Positions 17,235-23,775 of a stretch of DNA of 30,519 bases are shown here, one piece after another. Origin of the DNA: an uncultured Peptococcaceae bacterium (lineage in GTDB: Bacteria; Bacillota; Desulfotomaculia; Desulfotomaculales; Desulfocucumaceae). The stretch is taken from NCBI GenBank assembly GCA_958417755.1, contig CATZDY010000029.1:1-30519 (forward strand), in the 5' to 3' direction. The translations under genes and the position numbers were made by a program. Each line of letters starts with the position of its first letter. Position 1 is the stretch's first letter. The notes under the pieces are model-generated. The model was not told the DNA's origin, did not search any database, and worked only from the letters and a program-made list of their open reading frames with translations.

Positions 17235-18092
17235 TTATATTTTATCCTGCTTTATTTTTGATTTATCCACCTGTTTCATGACCTGATGACTTTTATCAGA
17301 TTCATATTGTTGCACAAATCGTGCGGAATTCCGCAAAGCTTCACAAAACCAAGCAGGTTCATAGTGGGGCGTGGATGAGAATTCATCCAAAATCAATTCA
17401 TCTTCCCAATCCACCACCTGCTGCCAGCTTACTTTTTTAGCCCTACGGACCAATTCTTCTATCTCATCTTTTTGAAATGTTGTGGTAGCATCATGCAAAG
17501 GGTAGATAAAATTTCCTTCCAGCCCAAACATGGTGAACAAATGTTGTACACCGCCTGAAGGGTCCCGTTGCCAGGGTTCTAAATAGATGTATTGCCTGGA
17601 TACTTGCAGGTATTGCGCCGTATTCTTCTCTATATTAATCCCATATCCACCCCAGCCAGCATTGGGATCTCCTTGCCCCAAGGCAAGGGCACAGGCATGA
17701 ATCAAACTATTTTCCCAATGTTCAGGACAGGTATTGGCATTGAGCCAATGCAATACAGTCAATGTATTTTCAATGGCAGCATAAGAATAGCCCCCTTTTT
17801 TGGCCACAGAAAAAGGAGGATTCGCCCCTTGGGCATACACCCGGATCCCTGGAGCAAAACGCTCTTCCACCATTTGAAAAAATGCTTCGTATCTGACTTT
17901 TTTACTCAAATGAGACATGCCCACCAGAGGCTCCCCTTGTTTGCTTACCCCCACCACAATCATAATGATGCAAGATGTAGCACTATCTGAATACAAATAT
18001 GTCAAATCCGTTTTCTCAGGATTCACAAAACAGTAATTATCTTGGGCCACATATAACAGCCCCTTTGGTACTTTACCAGTATACATATGCAT
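17235..18092 (-). CDS. Unrecognised conserved-looking protein (285 aa)
   Basis: I do not recognise this family with certainty. There is no signal peptide or membrane span. Residues 35-62 read SDSATSCIIMIVVGVSKQ and then a glycine-rich VGMSHL, with C41 and H61 spaced like the catalytic Cys and His of the CheD / N-terminal asparagine amidohydrolase fold. That is a tentative resemblance only. The second half is rich in aromatic residues (GWGGYGINIEKN, YIYLEPWQRDPSGGVQHLF) and the C-terminus is lysine-rich. GGAGG lies 6 nt before the ATG at 18092, which is better placed than the ATG at 18098. It lies 85 nt after sfsA on the same strand and about 160 nt before the lipoprotein gene, so it could belong to either unit. 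Confidence 0.7.
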   Translation of the reverse strand: MHMYTGKVPKGLLYVAQDNYCFVNPEKTDLTYLYSDSATSCIIMIVVGVSKQGEPLVGMSHLSKKVRYEAFFQMVEERFAPGIRVYAQGANPPFSVAKKGGYSYAAIENTLTVLHWLNANTCPEHWENSLIHACALALGQGDPNAGWGGYGINIEKNTAQYLQVSRQYIYLEPWQRDPSGGVQHLFTMFGLEGNFIYPLHDATTTFQKDEIEELVRRAKKVSWQQVVDWEDELILDEFSSTPHYEPAWFCEALRNSARFVQQYESDKSHQVMKQVDKSKIKQDKI

Positions 18093-18183
18093 GGTCATCC
18101 TCCATAGTCAATCAAATTTCATACAACCAATCATGATAAACATGCTGGGCAAGAATCTATCTATATAGGTTGATCCAATGGGC

Positions 18184-18906
18184 TTATAAATAAACAGGAA
18201 TCATATCGCCCCAAGACACTTGCCTGGGAGAAATTTTACATTCACGGGCTAAGACTTCCACCCCAGCTGTAGCTGCTTGGCGCAGAGCTTCACCAAATAC
18301 AGGATCCCCCATATCATTGGGGCGAAAAGCATTGGCATCCTCCCGCTGAATGCAAAAAAGGACTACCCCTCGCATCCCTGCCTTTACGGCTTTTATCAAT
18401 TCAAGCAAATGTTTGGTGGCCCTTTGGGAAGGAGCATCAGGAAAAAGAGCTACCCCTTCAGAAACCAAAGTCACGGATTTCACCTCTAAATAGCATATGT
18501 CCTTGGAATCAGCAGTATTGTTTGCTAAGTAAAAATCAAATCGACTATTGCCATACTGGGCTTCTGGCCGAATATACTCATACCCCGAAAATTCTGAAAA
18601 AATATTTTGTTCTAAAGCCAAGCGCATCATTCGGTTGGGCAATAAGGAATCAATGGAAACCAAATGACCATTGCATTCTGCCAATACAATACGATGGCTG
18701 GTTTTCCCCCCCTCCGTGGCATTGGCAGACACATACACCTTAGCCCCGGGATACAACAATTCTTTCATCCTTCCAGAACTGGGCACATGGGCTCGATACA
18801 ACTTTCCGTCTAGGGTAATCTCCCCTACAAACCGATTCAGTCTCACCACAAAAGTGCTTTTTTGCAACATTGGCAATGGTATGGCAAGGTCTTCAACGTC
18901 CTTCAT
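18184..18906 (-). CDS. sfsA: SfsA family DNA/sugar-fermentation stimulation protein
   Basis: A 240-aa SfsA homologue. The E. coli protein binds DNA and was found as a stimulator of maltose genes; the fold is nuclease-like. Conserved blocks are FVVRLNRFVGEI near the N-terminus, AHVPSSGRMKELLYPGA, YGNSRFDFYL, the acidic CYLEVKSVTLV and FPDAPSQRATKHLLELI. The D, E and K in the last three resemble a PD-(D/E)XK active site. Length matches the family. The ATG at 18906 follows GGGGTG. It lies 67 nt downstream of amrS and is probably co-transcribed with it. Confidence 0.9.
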   Translation of the reverse strand: MKDVEDLAIPLPMLQKSTFVVRLNRFVGEITLDGKLYRAHVPSSGRMKELLYPGAKVYVSANATEGGKTSHRIVLAECNGHLVSIDSLLPNRMMRLALEQNIFSEFSGYEYIRPEAQYGNSRFDFYLANNTADSKDICYLEVKSVTLVSEGVALFPDAPSQRATKHLLELIKAVKAGMRGVVLFCIQREDANAFRPNDMGDPVFGEALRQAATAGVEVLARECKISPRQVSWGDMIPVYL

Positions 18907-18973
18907 TCTTTACACCCCATTTTAATCTTTCTCCATGGAATATTTCAGTTATATCAAAATAAAATCCAGCCAT

Positions 18974-20014
18974 CTATTTATCCATTATAATATCTGTTTT
19001 ACGGCCACAATGGGGACAAATGTTCCCTTGCCCTACATGCACATTGGTTGTATACCCTGTGCGTTCCAAAAGGATTGCCCCACATGCCAAGCATTTTGTG
19101 TTTTCTTCTCCCTCCAGAGATACATTGCCAAGATACACATAAGCCAGGTATTGTGAAGCAATTTCCTTAGCCTTGCGCAAAGTATCCAAGGGTGTTTTTG
19201 GTACATTCATTTTATACTGGGGAAAATAACGGGACAAATGCAAAGGAATGCGCTCATCCATGCTTGCTACCCATTGCGCCAATTCTTTGATTTCTTCCGG
19301 CTTATCATTGCGTCCAGGAATCAATAAAGTGGTTAGCTCCACATGGCACTGCTCCCAGGACAATGCCACTGTTTTACACACTGGATCCAATTTTCCAGCA
19401 CAGATCAGGCGATAAAAATCCTCCTGAAATCCCTTTACATCAATATTCATGGCATCCACATAGGGCAATAATGCGCCCAATGGTTCTGGATTTACATACC
19501 CATTGGTAACCAAAATATTCTTTAATCCTGCTTGTTTGGCTATTTTACAAGTATCCAGTAGATATTCAAACCACATAAAAGGCTCGGAATAAGTATAAGC
19601 CAATCCGATATTGCCCCTTTGCTCTTGTTGCTCTAAAGCTAGGGACACCACCTCCTGGGGACTCATCCGTATGAAGTCCGGCTCTTTATGGGCGATTTGC
19701 CAATTTTGACAGAACTGACATTGCAAATTACAACCCCATGTACCCACGGACAATACCAATTTTCCTGGATAAAAATGATACAATGGTTTCTTTTCCACAG
19801 GATCCAAGGCCAAAGATGTCACCTGCCCATCATTAAGGGCATAAAGCCTGTTGTCCTCATTTTTCCTGGCCCGGCAAAAACCCCGCTGGCCCGGCTTTAT
19901 GAAACACTTATGGGGACAAAGAAGACAGCGCACAGCTTCCTTGTCTAATTTTTCATAATATAATGCTTCTCTCAAGGCCACACCCCGCAATAAACGTTTT
20001 ATATTGCTCTTCAT
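18974..20014 (-). CDS. amrS: AmmeMemoRadiSam-type radical SAM enzyme
   Basis: Radical SAM protein of the AmrS (PflA-like) family, whose substrate is unproven. The [4Fe-4S]-SAM motif CX3CX2C is CNLQCQFC (C95, C99, C102). An N-terminal cysteine set (C30, C33, C37, C47 in RCLLCPHKC...GFC) and a C-terminal zinc-ribbon pair (KCLACGAI, ICPHCGRK) are also typical. YTYSEPFMWFEYLLDT and DAMNIDVKGF are conserved barrel strands. The usual partners AMMECR1 and Memo are not in the window. The ATG at 20014 has no obvious ribosome site. A TTG at 19975 preceded by GGGGTG would start at REALYYEKL, also plausible for the family. Length is 346 aa from the ATG. Confidence 0.88.
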   Translation of the reverse strand: MKSNIKRLLRGVALREALYYEKLDKEAVRCLLCPHKCFIKPGQRGFCRARKNEDNRLYALNDGQVTSLALDPVEKKPLYHFYPGKLVLSVGTWGCNLQCQFCQNWQIAHKEPDFIRMSPQEVVSLALEQQEQRGNIGLAYTYSEPFMWFEYLLDTCKIAKQAGLKNILVTNGYVNPEPLGALLPYVDAMNIDVKGFQEDFYRLICAGKLDPVCKTVALSWEQCHVELTTLLIPGRNDKPEEIKELAQWVASMDERIPLHLSRYFPQYKMNVPKTPLDTLRKAKEIASQYLAYVYLGNVSLEGEENTKCLACGAILLERTGYTTNVHVGQGNICPHCGRKTDIIMDK

Positions 20015-20053
20015 ATAACGTATTGTTTTTTCACAAAAGAATTCTATTTTTTT

Positions 20054-20062
20054 ATTATATCA
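20054..20062 (-). promoter_or_regulatory. Extended -10 promoter for amrS
   Basis: The minus strand shows TGATATAAT, a perfect TATAAT with the TGn extension, about 40 nt before the amrS ATG. No good -35 is seen at 16-18 nt, as is common for extended -10 promoters. Confidence 0.5.
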
Positions 20063-20114
20063 TTCCCACAAACAGCAAGGCGCCTATTCTCTTGCCTCAT
20101 CATCTTGCTCAATA

Positions 20115-20151
20115 AAAAATACCTACCATAAAAAAATGGATAGGTATTTTT
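20115..20151 (-). terminator. Rho-independent terminator downstream of the DUF2512 gene
   Basis: AAAAATACCTACCAT (20115-20129) pairs with ATGGATAGGTATTTTT (20136-20151) with one bulge and a short A-rich loop. On the minus strand the stem ends in a run of six T. It is about 130 nt past the DUF2512 stop and just upstream of the amrS promoter. Confidence 0.7.
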
Positions 20152-20279
20152 CATGAACTTCTATCATTTATTTACTAAAAAAGTAGCTACTTTAGCGCAA
20201 AGAAAAACCATCTTTTAGCAGTCAAAATATCTCTAGGTAATTTTAAAATCACATACCTTTTTAATTGAAAAAGACGATT

Positions 20280-20633
20280 TTAAGGCTCAACCTTATCGGA
20301 CCGCAGCAAAAATTGATGGAAGAAATATTCTCCAATTAACACCAAAATACCAAACAAAGCCAAGGAACCAATGGTGGTATTAAAGGCTGGGGTTAACACA
20401 TCCACAAGATATGCTACCAATATAGCCAATATACCGTCACAAACAGATGCGACAAAATTGCCAAGTTTGGGCAAAATCAATAAATCTCCCAACAGGTAAT
20501 TGGCGATGGTCCCAACTAACCCCACCACAAAAGCCCAACCCCAAGTGTTGTTATTCATAAGAGTAAAAATTAGTCCAGCTAAAATAAAAGTCATGAGGAA
20601 TTTAACAATCAATGCTTTTGTAGTCTGACTCAT
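20280..20633 (-). CDS. DUF2512 (YndM-type) membrane protein
   Basis: A 117-aa protein with four hydrophobic segments (about residues 8-26, 31-50, 60-81 and 88-106) and short polar ends. The pattern KALIVKFLMTFILAGLIF...GDLLILPKLGN matches the DUF2512 family, which includes Bacillus YndM. The function is unknown. GGGAGGTGA lies just before the ATG at 20633. It appears to be a single-gene unit with its own terminator. Confidence 0.8.
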   Translation of the reverse strand: MSQTTKALIVKFLMTFILAGLIFTLMNNNTWGWAFVVGLVGTIANYLLGDLLILPKLGNFVASVCDGILAILVAYLVDVLTPAFNTTIGSLALFGILVLIGEYFFHQFLLRSDKVEP

Positions 20634-20964
20634 ATTCTCACCTCCCTATCATGATAAAATTCCCCTATGCTGCTATTTTTATACCCTTGTCCCATCCTTC
20701 TTGAAAAAGACAACAAAATCATCTAAATATAAAATCCTTTTATAAAATATTTACAGAACATCAGGTTTTCTATTTATGTTAATTTTTTTATTTTTTAAAT
20801 CTACTCACACAAAAAGACTTTGCATAGTTTAAACCAGGGCAATGCAAAGTCTTTTTCAGATATTTAGGATTATAACCAGCTTCGAAATATCTCCGTTTCT
20901 GCTCTATTAACACATGTTAAAGGATAAATATCATCCCTATTTTTAATTTTGATATAATTACATC
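20634..20964. other. Intergenic region between crcB pair and DUF2512 gene
   Basis: 331 nt with no gene. It contains the terminator at 20811-20856. A TATAAA near 20680 on the minus strand is a possible -10 for the DUF2512 gene, without a convincing -35. Confidence 0.6.
20811..20856 (-). terminator. Rho-independent terminator of the crcB pair
   Basis: AAAAAGACTTTGCAT (20811-20825) pairs perfectly with ATGCAAAGTCTTTTT (20842-20856), a 15-bp stem with a 16-nt loop. The T5 end lies on the minus strand about 110 nt after the crcB stop. The symmetrical A/T ends could work on both strands. Confidence 0.8.
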
Positions 20965-21333
20965 TCATGAATTTAAAATATTCCCCAACAAAATACCCAC
21001 CAATGCACAGGGAATACAAATCCCGTAGGATAAAATAAGGTAAAGAAAAAAAATCTTATACTTTTTTTTGTGCCATAACTCCATACTTTCCAAATTAAAA
21101 GTAGAAAAAGTAGTGAAGCCACCTAAAAAACCAGTCCCCAAAAGCAACAAAACCATCTCCTGGGCTTTCCAACCCACCAAAAGTCCAAGCGCCAAAGAAC
21201 CAACACTATTGATGAAAAATGTGACCAAAGGAAACTGCCAATTTTTTATAATCCGCGCAATCCTTGACAGAGCAAAGCGACATAAGGCCCCCATTGCTCC
21301 GCCAATACCCACCATCCAAAACTGCATACCCAT
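20965..21333 (-). CDS. crcB: CrcB/Fluc fluoride channel subunit 2
   Basis: Small four-helix membrane protein of the Fluc family that exports fluoride as a dual-topology dimer. The motif GTGFLGGFTTFSTFNLE carries the phenylalanine and threonine residues that line the fluoride pore. GGAMGALCRFALSR and FFINSVGSLALGLLVG (the conserved Asn) are also present. The open frame runs back to 21462 through the neighbouring crcB, but the family start is at the ATG at 21333, giving 122 aa. It follows the first crcB stop by 8 nt. Two adjacent crcB genes typically give an antiparallel heterodimer. Confidence 0.92.
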   Translation of the reverse strand: MGMQFWMVGIGGAMGALCRFALSRIARIIKNWQFPLVTFFINSVGSLALGLLVGWKAQEMVLLLLGTGFLGGFTTFSTFNLESMELWHKKKYKIFFLYLILSYGICIPCALVGILLGNILNS

Positions 21334-21341
21334 GATATTGC

Positions 21342-21731
21342 CTACAAATCCCCCTGCTTCACGCGTTTTCCCCATGTGTCCGCCATATACATCCCAGCGC
21401 CAGCTGCCAACAATCCACCGAACAGACTGACCACAACATAAACCATAGCCTCCATGTAACATCCAGTTAACATCAATTGTACATTTTCTACACTAAAAGC
21501 AGAAAATGTTGTAAAAGCCCCGATAAAACCAATTCCCAGGCCATTGACAAAATACTGAGGAAAGCGGGTATGTTGTTGAACAGAACGCATCAACAAAGCC
21601 AAAAGAAAACTGCCAAGCACATTGACTAACAATGTGTGATAAGGAATGGTATTGCTTTTCATCAGCAAACCAATCCCATACCTGGCCATGGCACCTGCTG
21701 CGCCGAATATTGCCACAAAGATATAATTCAT
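21342..21731 (-). CDS. crcB: CrcB/Fluc fluoride channel subunit 1
   Basis: A 129-aa Fluc-family membrane protein that would pair with the downstream crcB product. MNYIFVAIFGAAGAMARYGIG, LLVNVLGSFLLALLM (pore Asn) and GLGIGFIGAFTTFSAFSVE show the expected helices and pore motif. The ATG at 21731 is preceded by AGGAAATAAA. The pair forms a two-gene leftward unit ending at the terminator at 20811-20856. No fluoride riboswitch is recognisable upstream; a 10-bp hairpin is found there instead. Confidence 0.92.
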   Translation of the reverse strand: MNYIFVAIFGAAGAMARYGIGLLMKSNTIPYHTLLVNVLGSFLLALLMRSVQQHTRFPQYFVNGLGIGFIGAFTTFSAFSVENVQLMLTGCYMEAMVYVVVSLFGGLLAAGAGMYMADTWGKRVKQGDL

Positions 21732-21754
21732 TTTATTTCCTATTCCTTAACAAG

Positions 21755-21780
21755 TTGCCTAAAAATATACTTTTAGGCAA
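21755..21780 (-). promoter_or_regulatory. Hairpin in the crcB leader
   Basis: TTGCCTAAAA (21755-21764) and TTTTAGGCAA (21771-21780) form a perfect 10-bp stem with a 6-nt loop, 24 nt upstream of the first crcB start. It has no T tract. It does not match the crcB (fluoride) riboswitch core. Confidence 0.4.
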
Positions 21781-21877
21781 GCCATTGATTACTGTCCAAA
21801 CAAGGACAAACCAGCAAGCAATAATAAAAGCCCTTGAATAAATTTATCCTTATTGATTCATAAGAGAAATGAAAGTG

Positions 21878-22040
21878 AGTTTTATTCCTTATAGGTAACT
21901 GATAAACACAACTATAATATTCAGACACTAATAGCTATGTTATCGTTTCACTTCCTCTTGTATTTCATAAATAAGTCAAAACATTATATGTTTTTTCAAG
22001 GAATATTGATGTTTACCTTCCTTAAATATCACTTTCTCTG
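21878..22040 (-). CRISPR. Decayed CRISPR array, three repeats on the active array's period
   Basis: Segments 21878-21907, 21945-21974 and 22011-22040 match the 30-nt active repeat at 25, 18 and 17 of 30 positions without gaps. The first keeps CCTTATAGGTAACT, the second keeps GTTTCA and TTCCT, the third keeps GTTT, TTCCTTA and ACTT. Start-to-start distances are 67 and 66 nt and the intervening sequences are 37 and 36 nt, exactly as in the active array at 23160-23588. Orientation is the same as the active array. No earlier unit is seen at 21811, and the next in-phase position falls in the vapC coding end. Confidence 0.7.
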
Positions 22041-22058
22041 AACCAAAATCTCTTACCC

Positions 22059-22481
22059 CTATTCTGTTTCTTCCGCCAGTTTTATAAGGTTATCCGGCAA
22101 TATAATTTTTGTATTTCCGGCCTGAAAGTCCTTTATATTGCGCGTGACAATATAATCAACATCAGATCTTCTGGCAACTTTTTCTACTACTGCATCTTCA
22201 TAATCACTAATAGGAGAAGCCAATGCTTCCATACAGTCATTTTCTGTGACTGCAAAAATACCAGTGAAAGAAAACAGTTTTCCCATAACCTGTTTTGCAA
22301 TCTCCGTATTATGCAAATACTTTTTTAATAAATAATAAATATCTGTAGCAGAACTGGCTGTAATATACATATCAATATGATGATTTGCAGCCAAAATAAA
22401 TATTTTTTCTGCACTCTTATTCCATGGCTCTCTGGAGGTCAGCGCATCAATAATTACGTTTGTATCGATAAGTATTTTCAT
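22059..22481 (-). CDS. vapC: PIN-domain toxin (VapC-like)
   Basis: A 140-aa PIN-domain ribonuclease, the toxin of a type II toxin-antitoxin pair, expected to cleave RNA using Mg2+. Acidic residues fit the fold: D6 in LIDTNVIIDAL, the D of SATDIYYLL, the DYEDAVV pair and the D of VTRNIKDF. The ATG begins directly after the antitoxin TAA (0 nt), so translation is coupled. It is more AT-rich than the metabolic genes nearby. It sits between a decayed CRISPR array and an integrase remnant, which suggests acquisition by transfer. Confidence 0.85.
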   Translation of the reverse strand: MKILIDTNVIIDALTSREPWNKSAEKIFILAANHHIDMYITASSATDIYYLLKKYLHNTEIAKQVMGKLFSFTGIFAVTENDCMEALASPISDYEDAVVEKVARRSDVDYIVTRNIKDFQAGNTKIILPDNLIKLAEETE

Positions 22482-22697
22482 TTATTTTGTATCCAATCTT
22501 TCTGCTCTAGCAGCTTCTATCTCTGCATCCTTTGGCAAAATGCCAAACAAAGACTTAGCGACTTCTACTCTATCCTGATACGGGTTTGTCAGTTTTGCTA
22601 CTACTTTACCATTCTTTGTAATAAAAATGTCCTCTGTGGCAGACAAAAGCAGATATTTACCTAAGTTATTCTTTAATTCAGTTGCAGTAATTGACAC
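22482..22697 (-). CDS. Phd/YefM-family antitoxin
   Basis: A 71-aa antitoxin. The N-terminal half (SITATELKNNLGKYLLLSATEDIFITKNGKVVAKLTNP) has the Phd/YefM DNA-binding pattern, and the C-terminal half is the charged helix that would mask the toxin (AEIEAARAERLDTK). The start is a GTG at 22697 with GGAAG about 7 nt upstream. It likely represses its own promoter together with the toxin, as known for this family. It immediately precedes vapC. Confidence 0.83.
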   Translation of the reverse strand: MSITATELKNNLGKYLLLSATEDIFITKNGKVVAKLTNPYQDRVEVAKSLFGILPKDAEIEAARAERLDTK

Positions 22698-22842
22698 ATC
22701 ACCACTTCCTTTCTTTGTACTATTATCATACTAAATTCATACGATTTTATCAATAATATTGGCTATTTTTTATGGCAAGCTTATTAACTGAAATGTTTGT
22801 TTATTTTTAAAAGTCGATTTGTTACATCCTATCAGATTATTT

Positions 22843-23059
22843 TGTCGTCACCATCTCCGCCATACCTCTGCTACTTTTTTGTTTGAGAATGGTGTACCAT
22901 TGAAGTTTTAAAGGACCATCTTGGTCATGCCAGCCAATGCTCTACGGAAATTCATCTCCACACCACCAAGACAATGGAAAGTTAGCCGCTCAAAAATTCG
23001 ACGGCTTCAATCTTATTCATTTAAAAAATCGTCCCCAATCTGTCCCCAACACAGACTAG
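22843..23059 (+). pseudogene. Tyrosine recombinase (phage-type integrase) C-terminal remnant
   Basis: Three frame segments read RHHLRHTSATFLFENGVPLK, then EVLKDHLGHAS..STEIHLHTTKTME, then KLAAQKFDGFNLIHLKN...SVPNTD and a TAG. Together they are the catalytic C-terminus of a phage-type integrase: the HxLRH arginine box, the LGH histidine and the TEIY.H tyrosine box. Two one-base losses (near 22914 after CCATTGAAG and near 22979 after ATGGAAA) break the frame, and the nucleophile Tyr is replaced by His (CAT for TAT). Nothing upstream of 22840 resembles the rest of the protein. It is therefore a dead fragment, opposite in strand to the TA and cas genes. Confidence 0.8.
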
Positions 23060-23109
23060 AAACGATTTCTCCTTTCCTCAAGCCCTAGATAATAATAAAG
23101 GGCTCCAAA

Positions 23110-23139
23110 TCTCTTCTTTCCTATAGATAACTTGTAAGC
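23110..23139 (-). CRISPR. Broken distal CRISPR repeat
   Basis: TATAGATAACTTGTAAGC (23122-23139) matches the end of the active repeat at 15 of 18 positions. Preceding TTTCC fits with a single-base deletion. Only 20 nt separate it from the next repeat instead of 36-37, so part of a spacer has been lost. It is best read as the oldest, decayed unit of the active array. Confidence 0.5.
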
Positions 23140-23159
23140 TCAATTGATTTTATCAAGCT

Positions 23160-23588
23160 TATTCAATTCCTTATAGGTATCTTTTAAACGCAATGAAGTT
23201 GAAGCTATTATCTGTTGGTGGCACAAGTTTCAATTCCTTATAGGTAACTTATAAACCAGTTATGGCGGATACCGTGCATCATATTCATCTGTGTTTCAAT
23301 TCCTTATAGGTAACTTATAAACCAATCCAAGCCTTGCCGCCAACATCAATATTTCCTATGTTTCAATTCCTTATAGGTAACTTATAAACTCTATTTCCGG
23401 CGGACAGCGGTGGTCACGGTACCGAGTTTCAATTCCTTATAGGTAACTTATAAACCTGGCGGCATAGGGGCTGGTATTGGTATCTCAAAAGGTTTCAATT
23501 CCTTATAGGTAACTTATAAACGCAAAATCAGCCCTCAGCACCCCATTGGCGTTGAACTGTTTCAATTCCTTATAGGTAACTTATAAAC
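23160..23588 (-). CRISPR. Type I-B CRISPR array, 7 repeats and 6 spacers
   Basis: 30-nt repeats start at 23160, 23227, 23293, 23360, 23426, 23492 and 23559. The last six are identical; the first has 4 mismatches, marking the trailer end. Spacers are 37, 36, 37, 36, 36 and 37 nt. In the leftward direction the repeat starts GTTTATAAGTTACC and ends GGAATTGAAAC, the ATTGAAAC end being the usual 8-nt crRNA handle of type I-B systems. The leader is on the right, next to cas2. Several spacers read as open protein-like frames, consistent with phage or plasmid genes; no source can be named. Confidence 0.97.
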
Positions 23589-23694
23589 CCATTTTACACG
23601 AATTTTAGGCCTTTGAAAAGGTATACTTTGTATATATTTTCCTCTATCTTCTTGATATTGCTAAAATAATTCATTACTTTTCCAAAAACCAACA
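23589..23694 (-). promoter_or_regulatory. CRISPR leader
   Basis: An AT-rich 106-nt segment between the newest repeat and the inverted repeat. On the minus strand a TAAAAT lies just before the first repeat with a weak TTTTCA 17 nt upstream. An imperfect dyad, GTATAC TTT GTATAT, lies on the plus strand near 23621-23635. Promoter placement is tentative; leader identity rests on position. Confidence 0.6.
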
Positions 23695-23752
23695 CAAAAC
23701 TGTCGTCGACCTCCCGGGTTTTTTACGCCATTGGAGGTCGACGACAGTTTTG
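23695..23752 (-). terminator. 20-bp perfect inverted repeat between cas2 and the leader
   Basis: CAAAACTGTCGTCGACCTCC (23695-23714) is the exact complement of 23733-23752, with an 18-nt loop containing CCCG and an A6 run on the minus strand. It begins 23 nt after the cas2 stop and is followed leftward by TTTTGTGTTGGTTTTT, so it can end cas operon transcription before the array. Its length and GC-rich core exceed a normal terminator; a role as a structured leader element is possible. Confidence 0.7.
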
Positions 23753-23775
23753 ATAGGCAAAATGATTTCCTTTTG

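Noticed and set aside
21342..21462. N-terminal extension of the second crcB through the end of the first.
   Set aside because: Overlaps the conserved end of the first crcB in another frame; family homology begins at 21333.
22078..22107. Segment at the vapC end resembling the reverse complement of the CRISPR repeat (GTTTTATAAGG, TTATCC).
   Set aside because: Needs two insertions, is inverted relative to the arrays, and lies inside an intact toxin coding end, so chance is more likely.
23082..23106. Hairpin AGCCCT...AGGGCT just outside the array trailer.
   Set aside because: Six-bp stem with a 12-nt AT loop and no T tract; too weak to call an array or integrase terminator.
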